64,000 nt of DNA from a virus: the IMG/VR virus record IMGVR_UViG_3300042471_000228, positions 28,522 through 92,521 of that record, one strand, 5' to 3'. Shown here one piece after another: positions 1-10,933 of this stretch (positions are counted from its first letter, which is position 1; each line of letters opens with the position of its first letter). A model generated the notes under the pieces. The model searched no databases and was not told where the DNA came from. It saw nothing but the letters and a program-made list of their open reading frames with translations. Made by a program: the position numbers and the translations under genes.

Positions 1-2631
1 TCTCCAGTAATCTTTATACTTCTGAAATAACTCGTCTATTGTTTTATCAAAAATACCAGTTGCTGCACCTGTAGCACCGCTAGTACCAATAGTAGTAAGA
101 TGCTTTTTGAATGCATCATATAGTAACTTTTCAGCTTCATCAGCACGTTCTATATTGTCTTGCTTCTCTTGGTCTGTTAAGTTCTGACCATTTAATAATT
201 TATATGCAGTAACAGCATTCTGTACAGATACAGATAGTGTCTGTAATGTATTTCTTTTTGCAGTTAACTGATTTCTTCTTCTTACAAGTTCTGGTTCGGT
301 AGCTCCTTTTAGATTATCAATTTCTTGTTTTAATAATTCTAATTCTGATTCCATTCCTAGGTTATCAGTAGCACCCATTAGAATGTTACCACCTCGACCG
401 ACACTGAATAAGTTTGCAATATCTCCATATAGCGGATCTAAACCAACAGAACCCATCATAGTTTTGATATCATCCTGTATAGATACCATTCTGTTACCTA
501 CACGATTGTAACTAAAATCATTATACGCAACTAGATCTCTAGCTTCTTCAAAACCTAACCAGTTAAAGAAGTCTGCTTTTGCATCATAAGGATTTGCAAT
601 CTTCTCTACTTCAGTAAGATGTTTATCTACATCATCTATTCTATTAAGTACAGATTGAATTCTTTCTCCTACTGTTTTCTTATCAACAGGATTAGCACCG
701 GGTTTTTCATTGAATGCTTCAGCTAACTCATCATTAGATAATTCTGATAAACCTTGTAATTGCTCTTTGAATAAGTCTAGTGTTCCGCTCTTTCTTAAAG
801 TTTTAATATGAGTGAAAAGAGAATCATCATTTGTATCAATAGCAGTTTTAGTATCATTGTTTAACGCTGCATCTTCAAATACATCCGCTAGATCTTTTTG
901 TTCCTTTACGTTTCTGTAAAGTTTAGAGAAGTATTCTTTTTTATTCTTAGTTAGATCATTAAGTGCTGTAACTACTTTACTATCCCAATCTTTAAACTCA
1001 TTTAGTTTTTTAGTATATGGATTCTCTTTACCTGCATTTTTAGGATCTGCTGTAAATGCTTTCTCTTGACGTTTAAGATTAAGCATTTGTGTATACTGTC
1101 CGGTTTTTGTTACTGCTAAATTTACAGCTTGTATCGGACCCGCCATCAAGAAACCTGATAAGAATACTTCTAAACCTTGACCACTCATTTGTGATTTAAG
1201 TCCGTGTTCCAAAGATTCTTTCATAAAACCTTGATGCGCACGAGAAGGATCATTATAAGTACCTATGTAATACTTCTTCATTGCTTCAGCTACACCTTCT
1301 TGATACACTTCTTGTGTACCTTCCATGACGTTAGCTGACATATATCTTATACCATTCTTAGGAAGATTCTTTACAGATTGTTTTAAAAACTCTTTGTTTG
1401 CAAGTCTTCCTATACCATACAATACTTCATATGGATTCTTTCCACTCTTTAACCAATCAGCATTTTTAATTATACTACCACGAACAGACTTAGAAGCAGC
1501 ATGTTCTACTTGCGCCATACCGGGAATACCTTTAAGTAATCTGTTGAGTACAACTTTATTACTTGCATAGATACCTGCCATGTTAGCGTAACTTGTAGAG
1601 TATCCTGCTTTTAATGCTTGATCATATATCTTCTTAGATTCTTGATCATTAGGATCTCTACCTTCTTTTGCTCTAAATTCTTTTATTAGATCATTAGCAA
1701 CTTCATTCTGTACAAATCCTCCTTCGAGTTTTGCTTCAGATGATACTAAGTTAATCTCACGTAAGTCTCTATAGAATGATCCAAAAGATTTATACGCTTT
1801 TGCAAAATCATCCATTTTATCCCAACCCATTGCAGCTCTCTCACTTTTTCTGAAAAGATCTGCTGTATTTTGAAATGGTAATATAACACGTGATACTTTA
1901 CCTACAGCATCCCATGTTTTTCTTGCTTCGTTTATATTAGAACCTGTTCTAAATACATCTGATAATCTATCAAATGCTTTACCAAGTCTTAATATATTTT
2001 TTGTAGTACCTGCTGCAGCAACACCTGCTCCTACACCAGTCGCTGCTAAACCAGCAAAGACTGCTTCTTCTGCAATAATAGATCCTATAACACCTGCAGT
2101 ATATGCTGAGTTTACACCAAAGTTTACTGCTTTAGCACCGAAACCTTCTCTTGAAGATGAACCGATATTCATATATCTTTCCATCTCAATTGCATTATCT
2201 ACATCAGGTCTTCCTGAAAGAAGATCATCCCAGTTACCAAATGTTCCACTAGCTGCTAATCCTACAAGACGTGGGAACTGTTTAGAAGCTCTTAGAGTAT
2301 CATCCCATAGACTAGACTTTTCATTATATATAGTTTCGTTATCTCTGAATGGAGAAAATCCTAATTGTTTAAACTTAGGATGCGCATAATATCTATCAAA
2401 GTTTTGTCCGTTTACATCTGAGTTAAAAGTATACGGTTTATCATATTTTAAAACATCTGCTTTAGGAGCTTCAGTAAGAAACTTATTCATGTCAGCCATC
2501 GCTCGCTCGCGAGCTTCTGCTGCAGTTTTTGGTGCAGGTTGTGGATTTGGTCCTGTTAATGCGTTACCTACATTTTTTCTAATATCAACATTAAAAGGCT
2601 TACCACTTGGTAAATTATATATTCTACTCAT
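1..2631 (-). CDS. giant virion (cargo-type) protein, partial, at least 877 aa
   Basis: The reading frame opens at ATG 2631-2629 and stays open to the window edge, so the C-terminus is missing. The start overlaps the end of the upstream 1053-aa gene by 8 nt, which suggests translational coupling. The N-terminus begins MSRIYNLPSGKPF. A small-residue-rich hydrophobic stretch lies near residues 172-210 and could cross or perturb a membrane. Most of the rest is charged, helical and coiled-coil-like. I recognise no catalytic motif. In crAss-like phages very large proteins at this end of the late arm are packaged and ejected, and some carry the virion RNA polymerase. That role is inference from position, since the part that would show it lies outside the window. 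Confidence 0.8.
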   Translation of the reverse strand, partial: MSRIYNLPSGKPFNVDIRKNVGNALTGPNPQPAPKTAAEARERAMADMNKFLTEAPKADVLKYDKPYTFNSDVNGQNFDRYYAHPKFKQLGFSPFRDNETIYNEKSSLWDDTLRASKQFPRLVGLAASGTFGNWDDLLSGRPDVDNAIEMERYMNIGSSSREGFGAKAVNFGVNSAYTAGVIGSIIAEEAVFAGLAATGVGAGVAAAGTTKNILRLGKAFDRLSDVFRTGSNINEARKTWDAVGKVSRVILPFQNTADLFRKSERAAMGWDKMDDFAKAYKSFGSFYRDLREINLVSSEAKLEGGFVQNEVANDLIKEFRAKEGRDPNDQESKKIYDQALKAGYSTSYANMAGIYASNKVVLNRLLKGIPGMAQVEHAASKSVRGSIIKNADWLKSGKNPYEVLYGIGRLANKEFLKQSVKNLPKNGIRYMSANVMEGTQEVYQEGVAEAMKKYYIGTYNDPSRAHQGFMKESLEHGLKSQMSGQGLEVFLSGFLMAGPIQAVNLAVTKTGQYTQMLNLKRQEKAFTADPKNAGKENPYTKKLNEFKDWDSKVVTALNDLTKNKKEYFSKLYRNVKEQKDLADVFEDAALNNDTKTAIDTNDDSLFTHIKTLRKSGTLDLFKEQLQGLSELSNDELAEAFNEKPGANPVDKKTVGERIQSVLNRIDDVDKHLTEVEKIANPYDAKADFFNWLGFEEARDLVAYNDFSYNRVGNRMVSIQDDIKTMMGSVGLDPLYGDIANLFSVGRGGNILMGATDNLGMESELELLKQEIDNLKGATEPELVRRRNQLTAKRNTLQTLSVSVQNAVTAYKLLNGQNLTDQEKQDNIERADEAEKLLYDAFKKHLTTIGTSGATGAATGIFDKTIDELFQKYKDYWR

Positions 2632-5600
2632 TTGTTTGTTCCTGTGATGGTGTTCTCAATAAATCAAAGTTTTGCTTGTATCTAGATGCAAGCTCAAGAT
2701 TAATCTTTTCATACATATCATTTACATCAAAGTCACCGTAGTCACCCATTACTAATTCTTCTAATTGACCAGTTTCAGGATTCATATACTTACGTGTTAA
2801 TGTAAAGGATTTAGTACCGCTAACTGGATCTTTTACAATAGAACCGGTTCCACCAAATTCATTGTAAGCATTTACGTCAACTCTTCCATTATTATGTAGT
2901 AAGAACTCTTGAGGTGTTGGTTCTGTCGATGTAAAGAAAGTTGAACTTACTTTATCTCTATCAAGTAATAGAGAGACTTTATTATCTCCTGATTCTGCAA
3001 GACCTGCTGTAATACCGGGATTGTTCTCACTACCATCATATTTGTTTATGAAGTCTTGATCAATCTCAAATGTTACAGCTACTTTGTTAGGATTATTTTG
3101 TGTAATACCAACTCTTGTAATATCAAACAATGGACGTTTACTATCTTTAGTTTTCCATTTTGTTGACAAAGATTCTTTTAAAAGATTTGAAATAATAGAT
3201 TGTGCTTGTGTAGAGTTGTTAACCTCATCTTCTCCGGTTATGTTTGTAGCATCTCCTAATGTAAACAAAGCACCTTTCATAGTAGGATTACTTAATGCAG
3301 GAGCAATATCTTTCAAGTATAGATCTTTTACAACAGCTCTAAGTGGTCCAGGTTGAGCAGGATCAAAAGAGAATCTGCGATTGTTTCTTCCAACAAGACC
3401 ACCACCTTCACCAACAGTATTTACACCAATACCTAATCCGGGAACTTCACCTCTATCATAAACACGATTGTATCTTTCCATTGCTGTCTCATATACATCG
3501 GCAGCGTCATCCATAACAATATCCATAACAAATGTTGCTGCAGGATTCATCATAGGATTATCAATTGTGTTTCTATATTTTCTAGAATATTCATTGATAA
3601 ATTCCCGCTCACTTCTTCTATGACCAGTCTCATCAATTAATAATTCAGTACCATCATTACCATATAATCCAACAAGTCTTTGACGAATTGCTAAATCATC
3701 TTTACGTGCTTTCTTAAATGCAGATTGACGCATCTGATCAGCTGTCTGAATTCTTTGATTAATTTCAGTAGATCTTGACTTAAATGTTTGCTTTCCTCTG
3801 AAAAGACCATTACCTTCAGTTGCAATAAAACTATCTAGTCGCTTATTAATATTCTGAATGTTATAAGGACTATTAGGATTACTAGCATCTACGTGACCTT
3901 TAACATTTACTATTCTACCAGAATCATCAACATAACCACCTTGTGTTACTGTAGGAGGTACTGTTTCTTCATCATCTGATAGATAGTTATATAAACCTGC
4001 TCCAACAGCAGTTACTCCTGCTGCTACTAACAATCCCCAACCTACTGGGTTCCATGCATTTACTGTACCTGCTGCTGCTAATGGTACAGCTGCACTTGCG
4101 GCAGCTACACCAGCGGTACCTGCTGCTACTGCGATACCTCCTGCAGCTACTCCTGGTGTAAGAGCATCAGTACCTCTTTGAGCTTGTGTTGTAGGTGTTG
4201 ATACAACTTGTGCTTTACCAAATATTTCTTCTTTCTGTCTCTTAGCACTTGCAACTTGTTCTTTAGAATATGCACCTGGGTTATTAATAATGCTATCAAG
4301 TTCAGAAAGTACAAATGTCATCTTCTCTTGAACAGCCATATCATAATCACCCATCTTCGCTTTCACTTGTTGTTGTGCTATTGCAGCAGCACCACCTTCA
4401 GGAATACCTGTTCCACCTGGTCCAGGTTCAACAGGAATACCTTGTTCATTAAAGTCAAGTGTTGATTCACTACCAGGTAGTCCACCATTCTCTAATGTAT
4501 ATTCAAATAATTTTAATTCTTTTTGTTTATCGAATTTAAGCATCTCCATCTCATAATCGATAGCTGCTTTGTATTCGATCTCTTCCATTTTTAAACCATG
4601 ATCAAATGATGCTAGAGCATATTTATCTTCGGTTATCTCTTCTTCCATTGTAAGATTAGCATACTGTGATGCATAATCAAACATTTCAGATGTCAATAAA
4701 CTCTGTGCTTTTGCAGAGTCAACTCTATAACGCATTGACTCAATATCTAAATTCTGAGCATTCTCAGTTTCATTGAGTGCTTGTGTAGAAGCATTTGCTA
4801 CACTATTAGCAGATTCTTCTTGACTATTTAGATTGTTTAAATAATCTAAGAAGTTTTGATCTGCTACATCATTAACGGGAACGTCGTTTATACTTTTCTC
4901 TGCAACTTTATTAGAATCGCTAATAGAAGTTTTAACAGACTCAGCGTCTTTTAATAACTTCTTCTGTTGTTCATTAATCTTAGCGAGTGCATCATTTAGA
5001 TATATTCTCTCAGCTTCTTCATCAGAACCATAAACACTAGCGTTACCTGTAATAAAATCTTTTCTATCTAAGTAAGCTTGTGTTTTATACATCTCTATAG
5101 CCTGTGGATTATTCAGAGTTCTATTCATGAATGTCTGAGTCAAGTCTTCAACAATACCAGGACCATTCTTAACAGTTACTCTATATTTACCATCAGGAGT
5201 TAGAGTTACCTCAGTTCTTTCAAAACCCATTTCTTTTGCAAACGCCATTACGTCTTCGTAAACATTTACATAAGGTGTATATGTAGGATTCTGAAATGAT
5301 AGAGATTGATCAGCTGTAGCTTTTACAAAATCTTCAGCTTGATAATTTAATGCGCGAACACCACCATCCCACCATTTTCCTCCACACTTTTTAGGATCTG
5401 TACAATTTTTAAGTGCTTCAGCACGAGATTGTTGATTTCTCCAATTCTTAGTATAAGAAATATCTTTTTGAATATACTTATCATCTATGATAGGTTGAAA
5501 TACTTTTTGAGCAGCAGATACATTTTGTTCTTTAGATAGATCTAACCCCGCTACCTTTTTTATTTCATTATCAATTTGTGTAAAGAACTGATCTCTTCGT

Positions 5601-5785
5601 TCTATATTATCAGAACGAAGCATTTCTGAGTTTAGTAATGTCCCATAGATGTTACTTAATTTTTCATAACCTGCTTTATACTGAGCTTCTTTTGTTTGAA
5701 GAGCATTAGTATAAAAATTAAAGTCGGGTTTAAAAGGTTGTAACCTAGGTATATAATCTGTTATTCCTTGTATATAGGTAGCCAT
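2624..5785 (-). CDS. giant virion protein, crAss-like conserved, 1053 aa
   Basis: This is an intact 1053-residue frame starting MATYIQGITDYIP. The N-terminal 200 residues (segments such as DNIERRDQFF and DPKKCGGKWWDGG) resemble a protein I remember as conserved in crAss-like and related Bacteroidota phages, always among the giant virion genes. The middle, about residues 540-610, is an Ala/Gly/Val-rich hydrophobic segment able to form one or two membrane helices, flanked by acidic and coiled-coil regions. No enzyme motif is visible. It lies in the late arm between the 872-aa protein and the partial giant protein, and overlaps the latter by 8 nt. A packaged protein ejected with the DNA is the likeliest role (inference). 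Confidence 0.85.
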   Translation of the reverse strand: MATYIQGITDYIPRLQPFKPDFNFYTNALQTKEAQYKAGYEKLSNIYGTLLNSEMLRSDNIERRDQFFTQIDNEIKKVAGLDLSKEQNVSAAQKVFQPIIDDKYIQKDISYTKNWRNQQSRAEALKNCTDPKKCGGKWWDGGVRALNYQAEDFVKATADQSLSFQNPTYTPYVNVYEDVMAFAKEMGFERTEVTLTPDGKYRVTVKNGPGIVEDLTQTFMNRTLNNPQAIEMYKTQAYLDRKDFITGNASVYGSDEEAERIYLNDALAKINEQQKKLLKDAESVKTSISDSNKVAEKSINDVPVNDVADQNFLDYLNNLNSQEESANSVANASTQALNETENAQNLDIESMRYRVDSAKAQSLLTSEMFDYASQYANLTMEEEITEDKYALASFDHGLKMEEIEYKAAIDYEMEMLKFDKQKELKLFEYTLENGGLPGSESTLDFNEQGIPVEPGPGGTGIPEGGAAAIAQQQVKAKMGDYDMAVQEKMTFVLSELDSIINNPGAYSKEQVASAKRQKEEIFGKAQVVSTPTTQAQRGTDALTPGVAAGGIAVAAGTAGVAAASAAVPLAAAGTVNAWNPVGWGLLVAAGVTAVGAGLYNYLSDDEETVPPTVTQGGYVDDSGRIVNVKGHVDASNPNSPYNIQNINKRLDSFIATEGNGLFRGKQTFKSRSTEINQRIQTADQMRQSAFKKARKDDLAIRQRLVGLYGNDGTELLIDETGHRRSEREFINEYSRKYRNTIDNPMMNPAATFVMDIVMDDAADVYETAMERYNRVYDRGEVPGLGIGVNTVGEGGGLVGRNNRRFSFDPAQPGPLRAVVKDLYLKDIAPALSNPTMKGALFTLGDATNITGEDEVNNSTQAQSIISNLLKESLSTKWKTKDSKRPLFDITRVGITQNNPNKVAVTFEIDQDFINKYDGSENNPGITAGLAESGDNKVSLLLDRDKVSSTFFTSTEPTPQEFLLHNNGRVDVNAYNEFGGTGSIVKDPVSGTKSFTLTRKYMNPETGQLEELVMGDYGDFDVNDMYEKINLELASRYKQNFDLLRTPSQEQTNE

Positions 5786-5811
5786 AATTCTTTGTAAATA
5801 TACTAAATAGT

Positions 5812-8430
5812 TTAACCTTGATCATAATAACCACCATATCCAGCTCCTGTTTGCACAGGATACATTGATGCTAATGATTTCATATAGTCATCTGCGTAAT
5901 TGGATTGAGTATTATCTGACATTAATTTCAAGAGTGTTTCATCATCTTCTTCTGGAAAACGATTTCTCAATAATGCAAAAGCATCCGCTTTCTGTTGACT
6001 ATAAGGATTACTTGGATTTAGTTCATCACCTCCTGTAAATTCTACAAAACCACCAGAAGAAGGATCTGTCATATAGTGATTACCATACACTTCGTTTAGT
6101 GCTTGTCCTTGTGCTCTATTAGTAATGGCATTAATTAGAGATTCTCTAATTCCTTGTCTTGCTTGAGCATTAGCATTATCAAACTGTTGATTAGCAATAA
6201 TAGTTTTATCATAGTAATCTTGCGCAGATGCTGCGTTTGCCATTCCAGTTTGATTGAATATATTTGCTTTTGTCAACTCAAACTGATTTGCCGCACCTAC
6301 ATTTATATTGTTGTATCTACCTAGTGTATCAGCAGTAGCTTTAGCAGCATTACCTTGAATCTGAGAAGCGCGTGCGTTGTATGCTTGTGCAGGTGCATAT
6401 GCTCCAGCACCTTGAGTAGCAATATTTGCTTGCTCAGATATTGCAGCAAGTTCTCTAGTGGGATCGTAAAAAGTTGGTTCTGGTATATACGGTGCTAACT
6501 TAGGTGTCCACGGCATGTATTTCTTTACACGCATTAAATCACCAAAAGCACCTGCTGTAGCAATAGCATCTTGTAACCACCATTCAGCACCAGGTCTTTC
6601 ACGTCTTTGAGTTACATCAAGTTCATTTGTTGGTATTTCTCCTGGTCCTTCTGTTTCATCAACTTCAACATCTTGCATCTCAGGATCAATAGTGTATGCA
6701 TCTAAATGATCTAGACCAATTTTTGCATCATCAGCACTTCTATAAATTTTACCTTCTGCACCTTTAAATGTTCTTTCATTTCTTGCCGTCAATCCATCTT
6801 TAGGATCTGTTACAAACTCTTTAGTATATAGTTTAGATGGATCGTTTACTTTATCTCCTAGTTTCTTTACATCATAACCATACAAACTAAGCATACCTTT
6901 ACGATTTTGAATCTTAGACGAATCATCTAAATTTTCATAATCATCAAAAGTACCATTAGGATTAGTAGCTTGCCAGTATCTGAATTCTAACATATCAGGA
7001 TCAGCAAATCCATAGAAACCATCATCTCTTTTCTTTCCTTTTCCTTTTGGTACATTAGCTTCAGTTGCATTTTCATATTGAGATTGTGAAGCAATTTTAA
7101 ATCCAGGAGCACCAAGATCTTTTAATCCTGTGCCTTTATTGTAAGATGATACTTTTGTAATAAAGTCTTTATCTTTTAAAGACATTGCATCTTTTGCTCC
7201 TGCATAGATGATCCAACCATCATTTGTTTTTTTAGCAAATCCTTTTTTATCTAGATCTTCTAAAAGAGCATTTGCTGCTTTTACATCCTCTTCAATAGAT
7301 CCGTACTGAGGTTTATAATTCTCAGCACCTGAGAAAGACTGTCTTGTAGGAGTATTCTTATAGCCTATTTTAGTTACTTGTCTAAGTTTACCATTAGCAT
7401 CTCTAAAGTAGTCACCAGCTTTTAAACTAGGATCACCTTGTTTTTTTACCTTAGACTCATCAATTTTTGCTTTAGATGGTTTACTCTGACTTACAGTTTT
7501 CTGAGTAGTCTTATTTGTTGTAGTGTTCATTACTGTACCAGGCTTAATAAAATCATTTGGTACACTAACACTTTGCGGCATTGCAACACCTCTTCCGTCT
7601 ACATAATACGCTCTACCTTGTGGATCAACATTTAAGTATATACCACTAGTAGGATCGAACTGTTGCTGTTGTCTTAGTCTATCTAATCTCCTTTGCAAAC
7701 GATTCTGTCTTCTTACATTCATACCAAACTGTGCTTCCGGCATAGTTTCTTCATCTACAAATTCTTGTTCAGAAGGATTCTCCATTTCATACATGTCATC
7801 ATCCAGCATCTCTTCCTGACCAGTCTCTTCAGTTCTTAATGGTAGCATATCCTTAGGATCAATCTGATTTACCATCATATATGGAAGTGCTACAGTAGGA
7901 ATACCATCTGGGAATCCTTTCATAGATTCTTGATATGCAGCAAGCTTTGCTAACTTAATATTGTAGTTAGAAATCATCTGCTCAGCAGTTTCCTTGCTAC
8001 GCTTATCTAAATCAGGATCAGCAAGAATCTCACGATACTTATTGATATCATATTTCTTAGCAATAGCTGCAGGAGTTTTAGATTTAGTTTCTCCAAACTC
8101 TGCAAGAATCTCAGGATCCTTTATAATCATTGCACGAGTGTCACTAAAAATAAAACTCTCATCTGGTACATTTAAGGGTACACCTCCTTGAGCATGTCTT
8201 TTACCTGATATATTAAAATGTGCAGGTAGACCACCAACTTTAGTTAGTACTGTTTCACCACCTTCAGCTTCTATAGTAGCTTGCTTTCTAGGTGCAGCTG
8301 TCAAGTTTTTTCTAACCTTCATAGGTTCTTGACTCATACCATTAGGTATGTACATTGGAGCTAGTTGATTGTAACTAACTCCTCCGTCTTTTTTCTGAGG
8401 TATGCTTTTTATTTTTACTCTTCTAACCAT
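5812..8430 (-). CDS. large virion protein with GG-rich N-terminus, 872 aa
   Basis: The protein starts MVRRVKIKSIPQKKDGG. Its first dozen residues match the C-terminal tail of the 2258-aa protein (VRKVKIKSLPRNTQ), so the two share a terminal tag. Residues 50-110 carry several Gly-Gly motifs (IEAEGGETVL, KVGGLPAHF, HAQGGVPLN) that I remember from large Bacteroidota phage virion proteins. The middle is Arg/Gln-rich and acidic, and the C-terminal third is Ala/Asn/Gln-rich and probably helical. It is separated by 26 nt and 6 nt from its neighbours in the giant-protein operon. The exact function is unknown. A structural or packaged protein processed at GG sites is possible but inferred. Confidence 0.82.
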   Translation of the reverse strand: MVRRVKIKSIPQKKDGGVSYNQLAPMYIPNGMSQEPMKVRKNLTAAPRKQATIEAEGGETVLTKVGGLPAHFNISGKRHAQGGVPLNVPDESFIFSDTRAMIIKDPEILAEFGETKSKTPAAIAKKYDINKYREILADPDLDKRSKETAEQMISNYNIKLAKLAAYQESMKGFPDGIPTVALPYMMVNQIDPKDMLPLRTEETGQEEMLDDDMYEMENPSEQEFVDEETMPEAQFGMNVRRQNRLQRRLDRLRQQQQFDPTSGIYLNVDPQGRAYYVDGRGVAMPQSVSVPNDFIKPGTVMNTTTNKTTQKTVSQSKPSKAKIDESKVKKQGDPSLKAGDYFRDANGKLRQVTKIGYKNTPTRQSFSGAENYKPQYGSIEEDVKAANALLEDLDKKGFAKKTNDGWIIYAGAKDAMSLKDKDFITKVSSYNKGTGLKDLGAPGFKIASQSQYENATEANVPKGKGKKRDDGFYGFADPDMLEFRYWQATNPNGTFDDYENLDDSSKIQNRKGMLSLYGYDVKKLGDKVNDPSKLYTKEFVTDPKDGLTARNERTFKGAEGKIYRSADDAKIGLDHLDAYTIDPEMQDVEVDETEGPGEIPTNELDVTQRRERPGAEWWLQDAIATAGAFGDLMRVKKYMPWTPKLAPYIPEPTFYDPTRELAAISEQANIATQGAGAYAPAQAYNARASQIQGNAAKATADTLGRYNNINVGAANQFELTKANIFNQTGMANAASAQDYYDKTIIANQQFDNANAQARQGIRESLINAITNRAQGQALNEVYGNHYMTDPSSGGFVEFTGGDELNPSNPYSQQKADAFALLRNRFPEEDDETLLKLMSDNTQSNYADDYMKSLASMYPVQTGAGYGGYYDQG

Positions 8431-8436
8431 AATTAA

Positions 8437-10896
8437 TTAGTCTAAGTATTCAACTTGTCCACCCATGTTAATGATCTCCTGAATCTCTTCGTCACTCAAA
8501 TAATATTCTCCACCTTTCTTATAGGATCCTCCATATCTAGCATATGGTGATGTAAAGTTATATCCGGGAAATTGTACAGGTACTTGTTGATCAAGTCTAA
8601 AGTATCCTTGATCATTATAATCACCTCTGTCCTTTTTTGTATTTTTTGTATATACCTGATCGGCAGACATTTTATTATACACTTCCTTTTTCTTCTTTTC
8701 ATTACCCATATTCTGAGTAAAACCTTCTATAAGATTTAAACCTGCCAACATTGTTGGTGCTTCGTATGGATTATAACTTCCCAATTTTTGTCTTACTCTT
8801 GTACGACTCTTTAGTTCAAGATCTTCATTTGCTCCTTCAGGCGCTTCTTCGTAAATAGTATTACCTGCGTAATCTTCACGTTCTGTAGTATCGTATCCAT
8901 CCATACTATAACCAGCTGTTCCAAATGGATCTTCTTCTTCTTCTTCATATTCAGAACCCATTTGATACTGAATGAGACCACCATATTCTTTTATGTATTC
9001 AGGTCTCATATATTGAGAGAAAGTTTCTGCTTCAGATGGTCCCATCATTCCAGGTGCAGGTCGCCAATTACCTATTCTATTATAGCGATTCTCTAATCTG
9101 TCTAGTTTATTGGATTCTCGTCTAGTTAAACCTTGTCCGTATTGCTCTCCTAAATTACCTTCACGTTGATACAACTCATCTATTCTAGAACCTAAATTAC
9201 GTCTTCTATTCTGGAAAGATTGATTACGCAGTTCAGAATATGCATTGTTATAACCTCTTGGATCATACACAGATTTCATAGGAATCTGTTCTTTCTGAGA
9301 TTTCATTTCTCCGACAGACATAGGATTTCCTCTCTCTGTATAATTAATATCACGATTATTTCGTGCAGCTCTATTAAAGATAGAACCTCTTTCACCAGTA
9401 GATTCTGCAGATTCTGCAGATTGAGATCCTGCGGTATTACCTAATGCATTTCCTGAAGGACCATATGTATCAAAATAAAAGTCTATAGACTTAGCTCTGT
9501 TACCAGGTAATAGAGCACGTCTCTTATTGATACTCATACGAGATAAGAAAGTTCTGTATTCAGCTGGTGTCATTCCTGCTGCAGCAGCTTCTTTCTTTTC
9601 TTGTTCACTTCCTGCTGCGGGTGCTCCTGCATTTGTAGAAGTTCCTTCTTTAGTTCCTTCTTTTCTTGCTGCTGCTTCCTCTTCTTTCTTCTTAGCAATA
9701 TCATCTATAGTTTTTTCTACAATAGATTCTTTTTTAGAATCATCTTCTGTTTTTAAAGTAGTAGGACCTTTTGATTGCAATTTAACAGGGGAATCCGTAA
9801 AAATAGGATCAATTATACTAGCATCAATTTCTTGAGGTGCAGCATTAGGATCTATGGGAACAGGTAGATATTCTTCTTCTTCTCCTTCAGGAATTAGTGA
9901 GATATTACGCATTTTATTTCGAAAATCTAATTGAGATTGAATATCAGTAGGATTTTCTGGAATGTATTCGTTATCCGGATATGGTGATAAAGAATTTCTA
10001 TTTATTTCATATTGTGAACGTACTTCAATAGGTGTTCCTGCTCCAGGTACATTTTCTGAAAGAATGTTTTGATTATATGATGGATTCTGAGTAGTAAGAC
10101 CTAATGATGGAATACTTGGAACATAGTTAACTATATTAGGATTAACTCCTTGTGCAGCATTAGGATCTATAGGAATAGGTAAATATTCTTCTTCTCCTTC
10201 AGGAAGTAGTGAGATACCAGAACGTAATATAGGAGGATTCATATGATCAAACGGTAGTGTTGCTTGATCTCTAAAATTACGACCCATCTGTGCAATAGGC
10301 ATCTGTTTAGTCTTTATCTTTTTAACGTACACATCATCAGGTGTACCCGCCCATTCTTCAGCAAGTGTTAAGAAATTATCTTGAAGTTTTCCTATATTAG
10401 CATTATTACTATATGCATCCATCCAAGCATTTGCTTTTGTGAAATCAGGTTGAGGACCAGCAAATCCACCGTATTGGAACATATTAGTCAATTCATTCTC
10501 GTACTCAGAAGCTTCGTTCATTAACTCTTCTTCCATAGTAGACATAGCTTTTTCTTTGACCTTTCTCAAGAAATCAGCTACTCTTGTTGACTTTTGAGAA
10601 CCCATGTCCATGGAAGATCCACCATCCTGCATCTTTCCATAATGCTGCATGTACTGCATATTCATCTTCTGAATATCATTCATTGCTCCACCATCCTGAA
10701 AAACAAAAGGTGTTTTAGGAGTAGGTGCACCATAGTTAAAGAACTGGTTCATAGTAGGTGCTTGTGGAAATGCTTCACCACCGGTTTTTCTAATCCGTGG
10801 TGCAAAACGTGATGGGTTACTATACATAAGGAAATCTCTTAATTCTATTGCAAGAGGATTGTTTTTTTTATTATTACGAGAGTTTCGTCTTTTCAT
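8437..10896 (-). CDS. large virion protein with internal duplication, 819 aa
   Basis: The protein is low in hydrophobicity and rich in Asn, Gln, Glu and Gly-Gly motifs (QDGGA, YGGL, YKKGGEYYL). A segment of about 21 residues occurs twice, at about 228-248 (LLPEGEEEYLPIPIDPNAA) and 332-353 (LIPEGEEEEYLPVPIDPNAA). An Ala/Glu/Lys-rich low-complexity stretch lies near 390-440. The C-terminus ends with the GG motif segment MGGQVEYLD. There is no enzymatic signature. It sits between the 2258-aa hydrolase protein and the 872-aa protein with 6-38 nt gaps, so it is part of the giant virion-protein operon. The extended, repeat-containing composition suggests a flexible packaged or scaffolding protein (inference). 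Confidence 0.82.
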   Translation of the reverse strand: MKRRNSRNNKKNNPLAIELRDFLMYSNPSRFAPRIRKTGGEAFPQAPTMNQFFNYGAPTPKTPFVFQDGGAMNDIQKMNMQYMQHYGKMQDGGSSMDMGSQKSTRVADFLRKVKEKAMSTMEEELMNEASEYENELTNMFQYGGFAGPQPDFTKANAWMDAYSNNANIGKLQDNFLTLAEEWAGTPDDVYVKKIKTKQMPIAQMGRNFRDQATLPFDHMNPPILRSGISLLPEGEEEYLPIPIDPNAAQGVNPNIVNYVPSIPSLGLTTQNPSYNQNILSENVPGAGTPIEVRSQYEINRNSLSPYPDNEYIPENPTDIQSQLDFRNKMRNISLIPEGEEEEYLPVPIDPNAAPQEIDASIIDPIFTDSPVKLQSKGPTTLKTEDDSKKESIVEKTIDDIAKKKEEEAAARKEGTKEGTSTNAGAPAAGSEQEKKEAAAAGMTPAEYRTFLSRMSINKRRALLPGNRAKSIDFYFDTYGPSGNALGNTAGSQSAESAESTGERGSIFNRAARNNRDINYTERGNPMSVGEMKSQKEQIPMKSVYDPRGYNNAYSELRNQSFQNRRRNLGSRIDELYQREGNLGEQYGQGLTRRESNKLDRLENRYNRIGNWRPAPGMMGPSEAETFSQYMRPEYIKEYGGLIQYQMGSEYEEEEEDPFGTAGYSMDGYDTTEREDYAGNTIYEEAPEGANEDLELKSRTRVRQKLGSYNPYEAPTMLAGLNLIEGFTQNMGNEKKKKEVYNKMSADQVYTKNTKKDRGDYNDQGYFRLDQQVPVQFPGYNFTSPYARYGGSYKKGGEYYLSDEEIQEIINMGGQVEYLD

Positions 10897-10933
10897 CTGG
10901 CTAATATAGTGATTATATACAAGATACTAAAAT

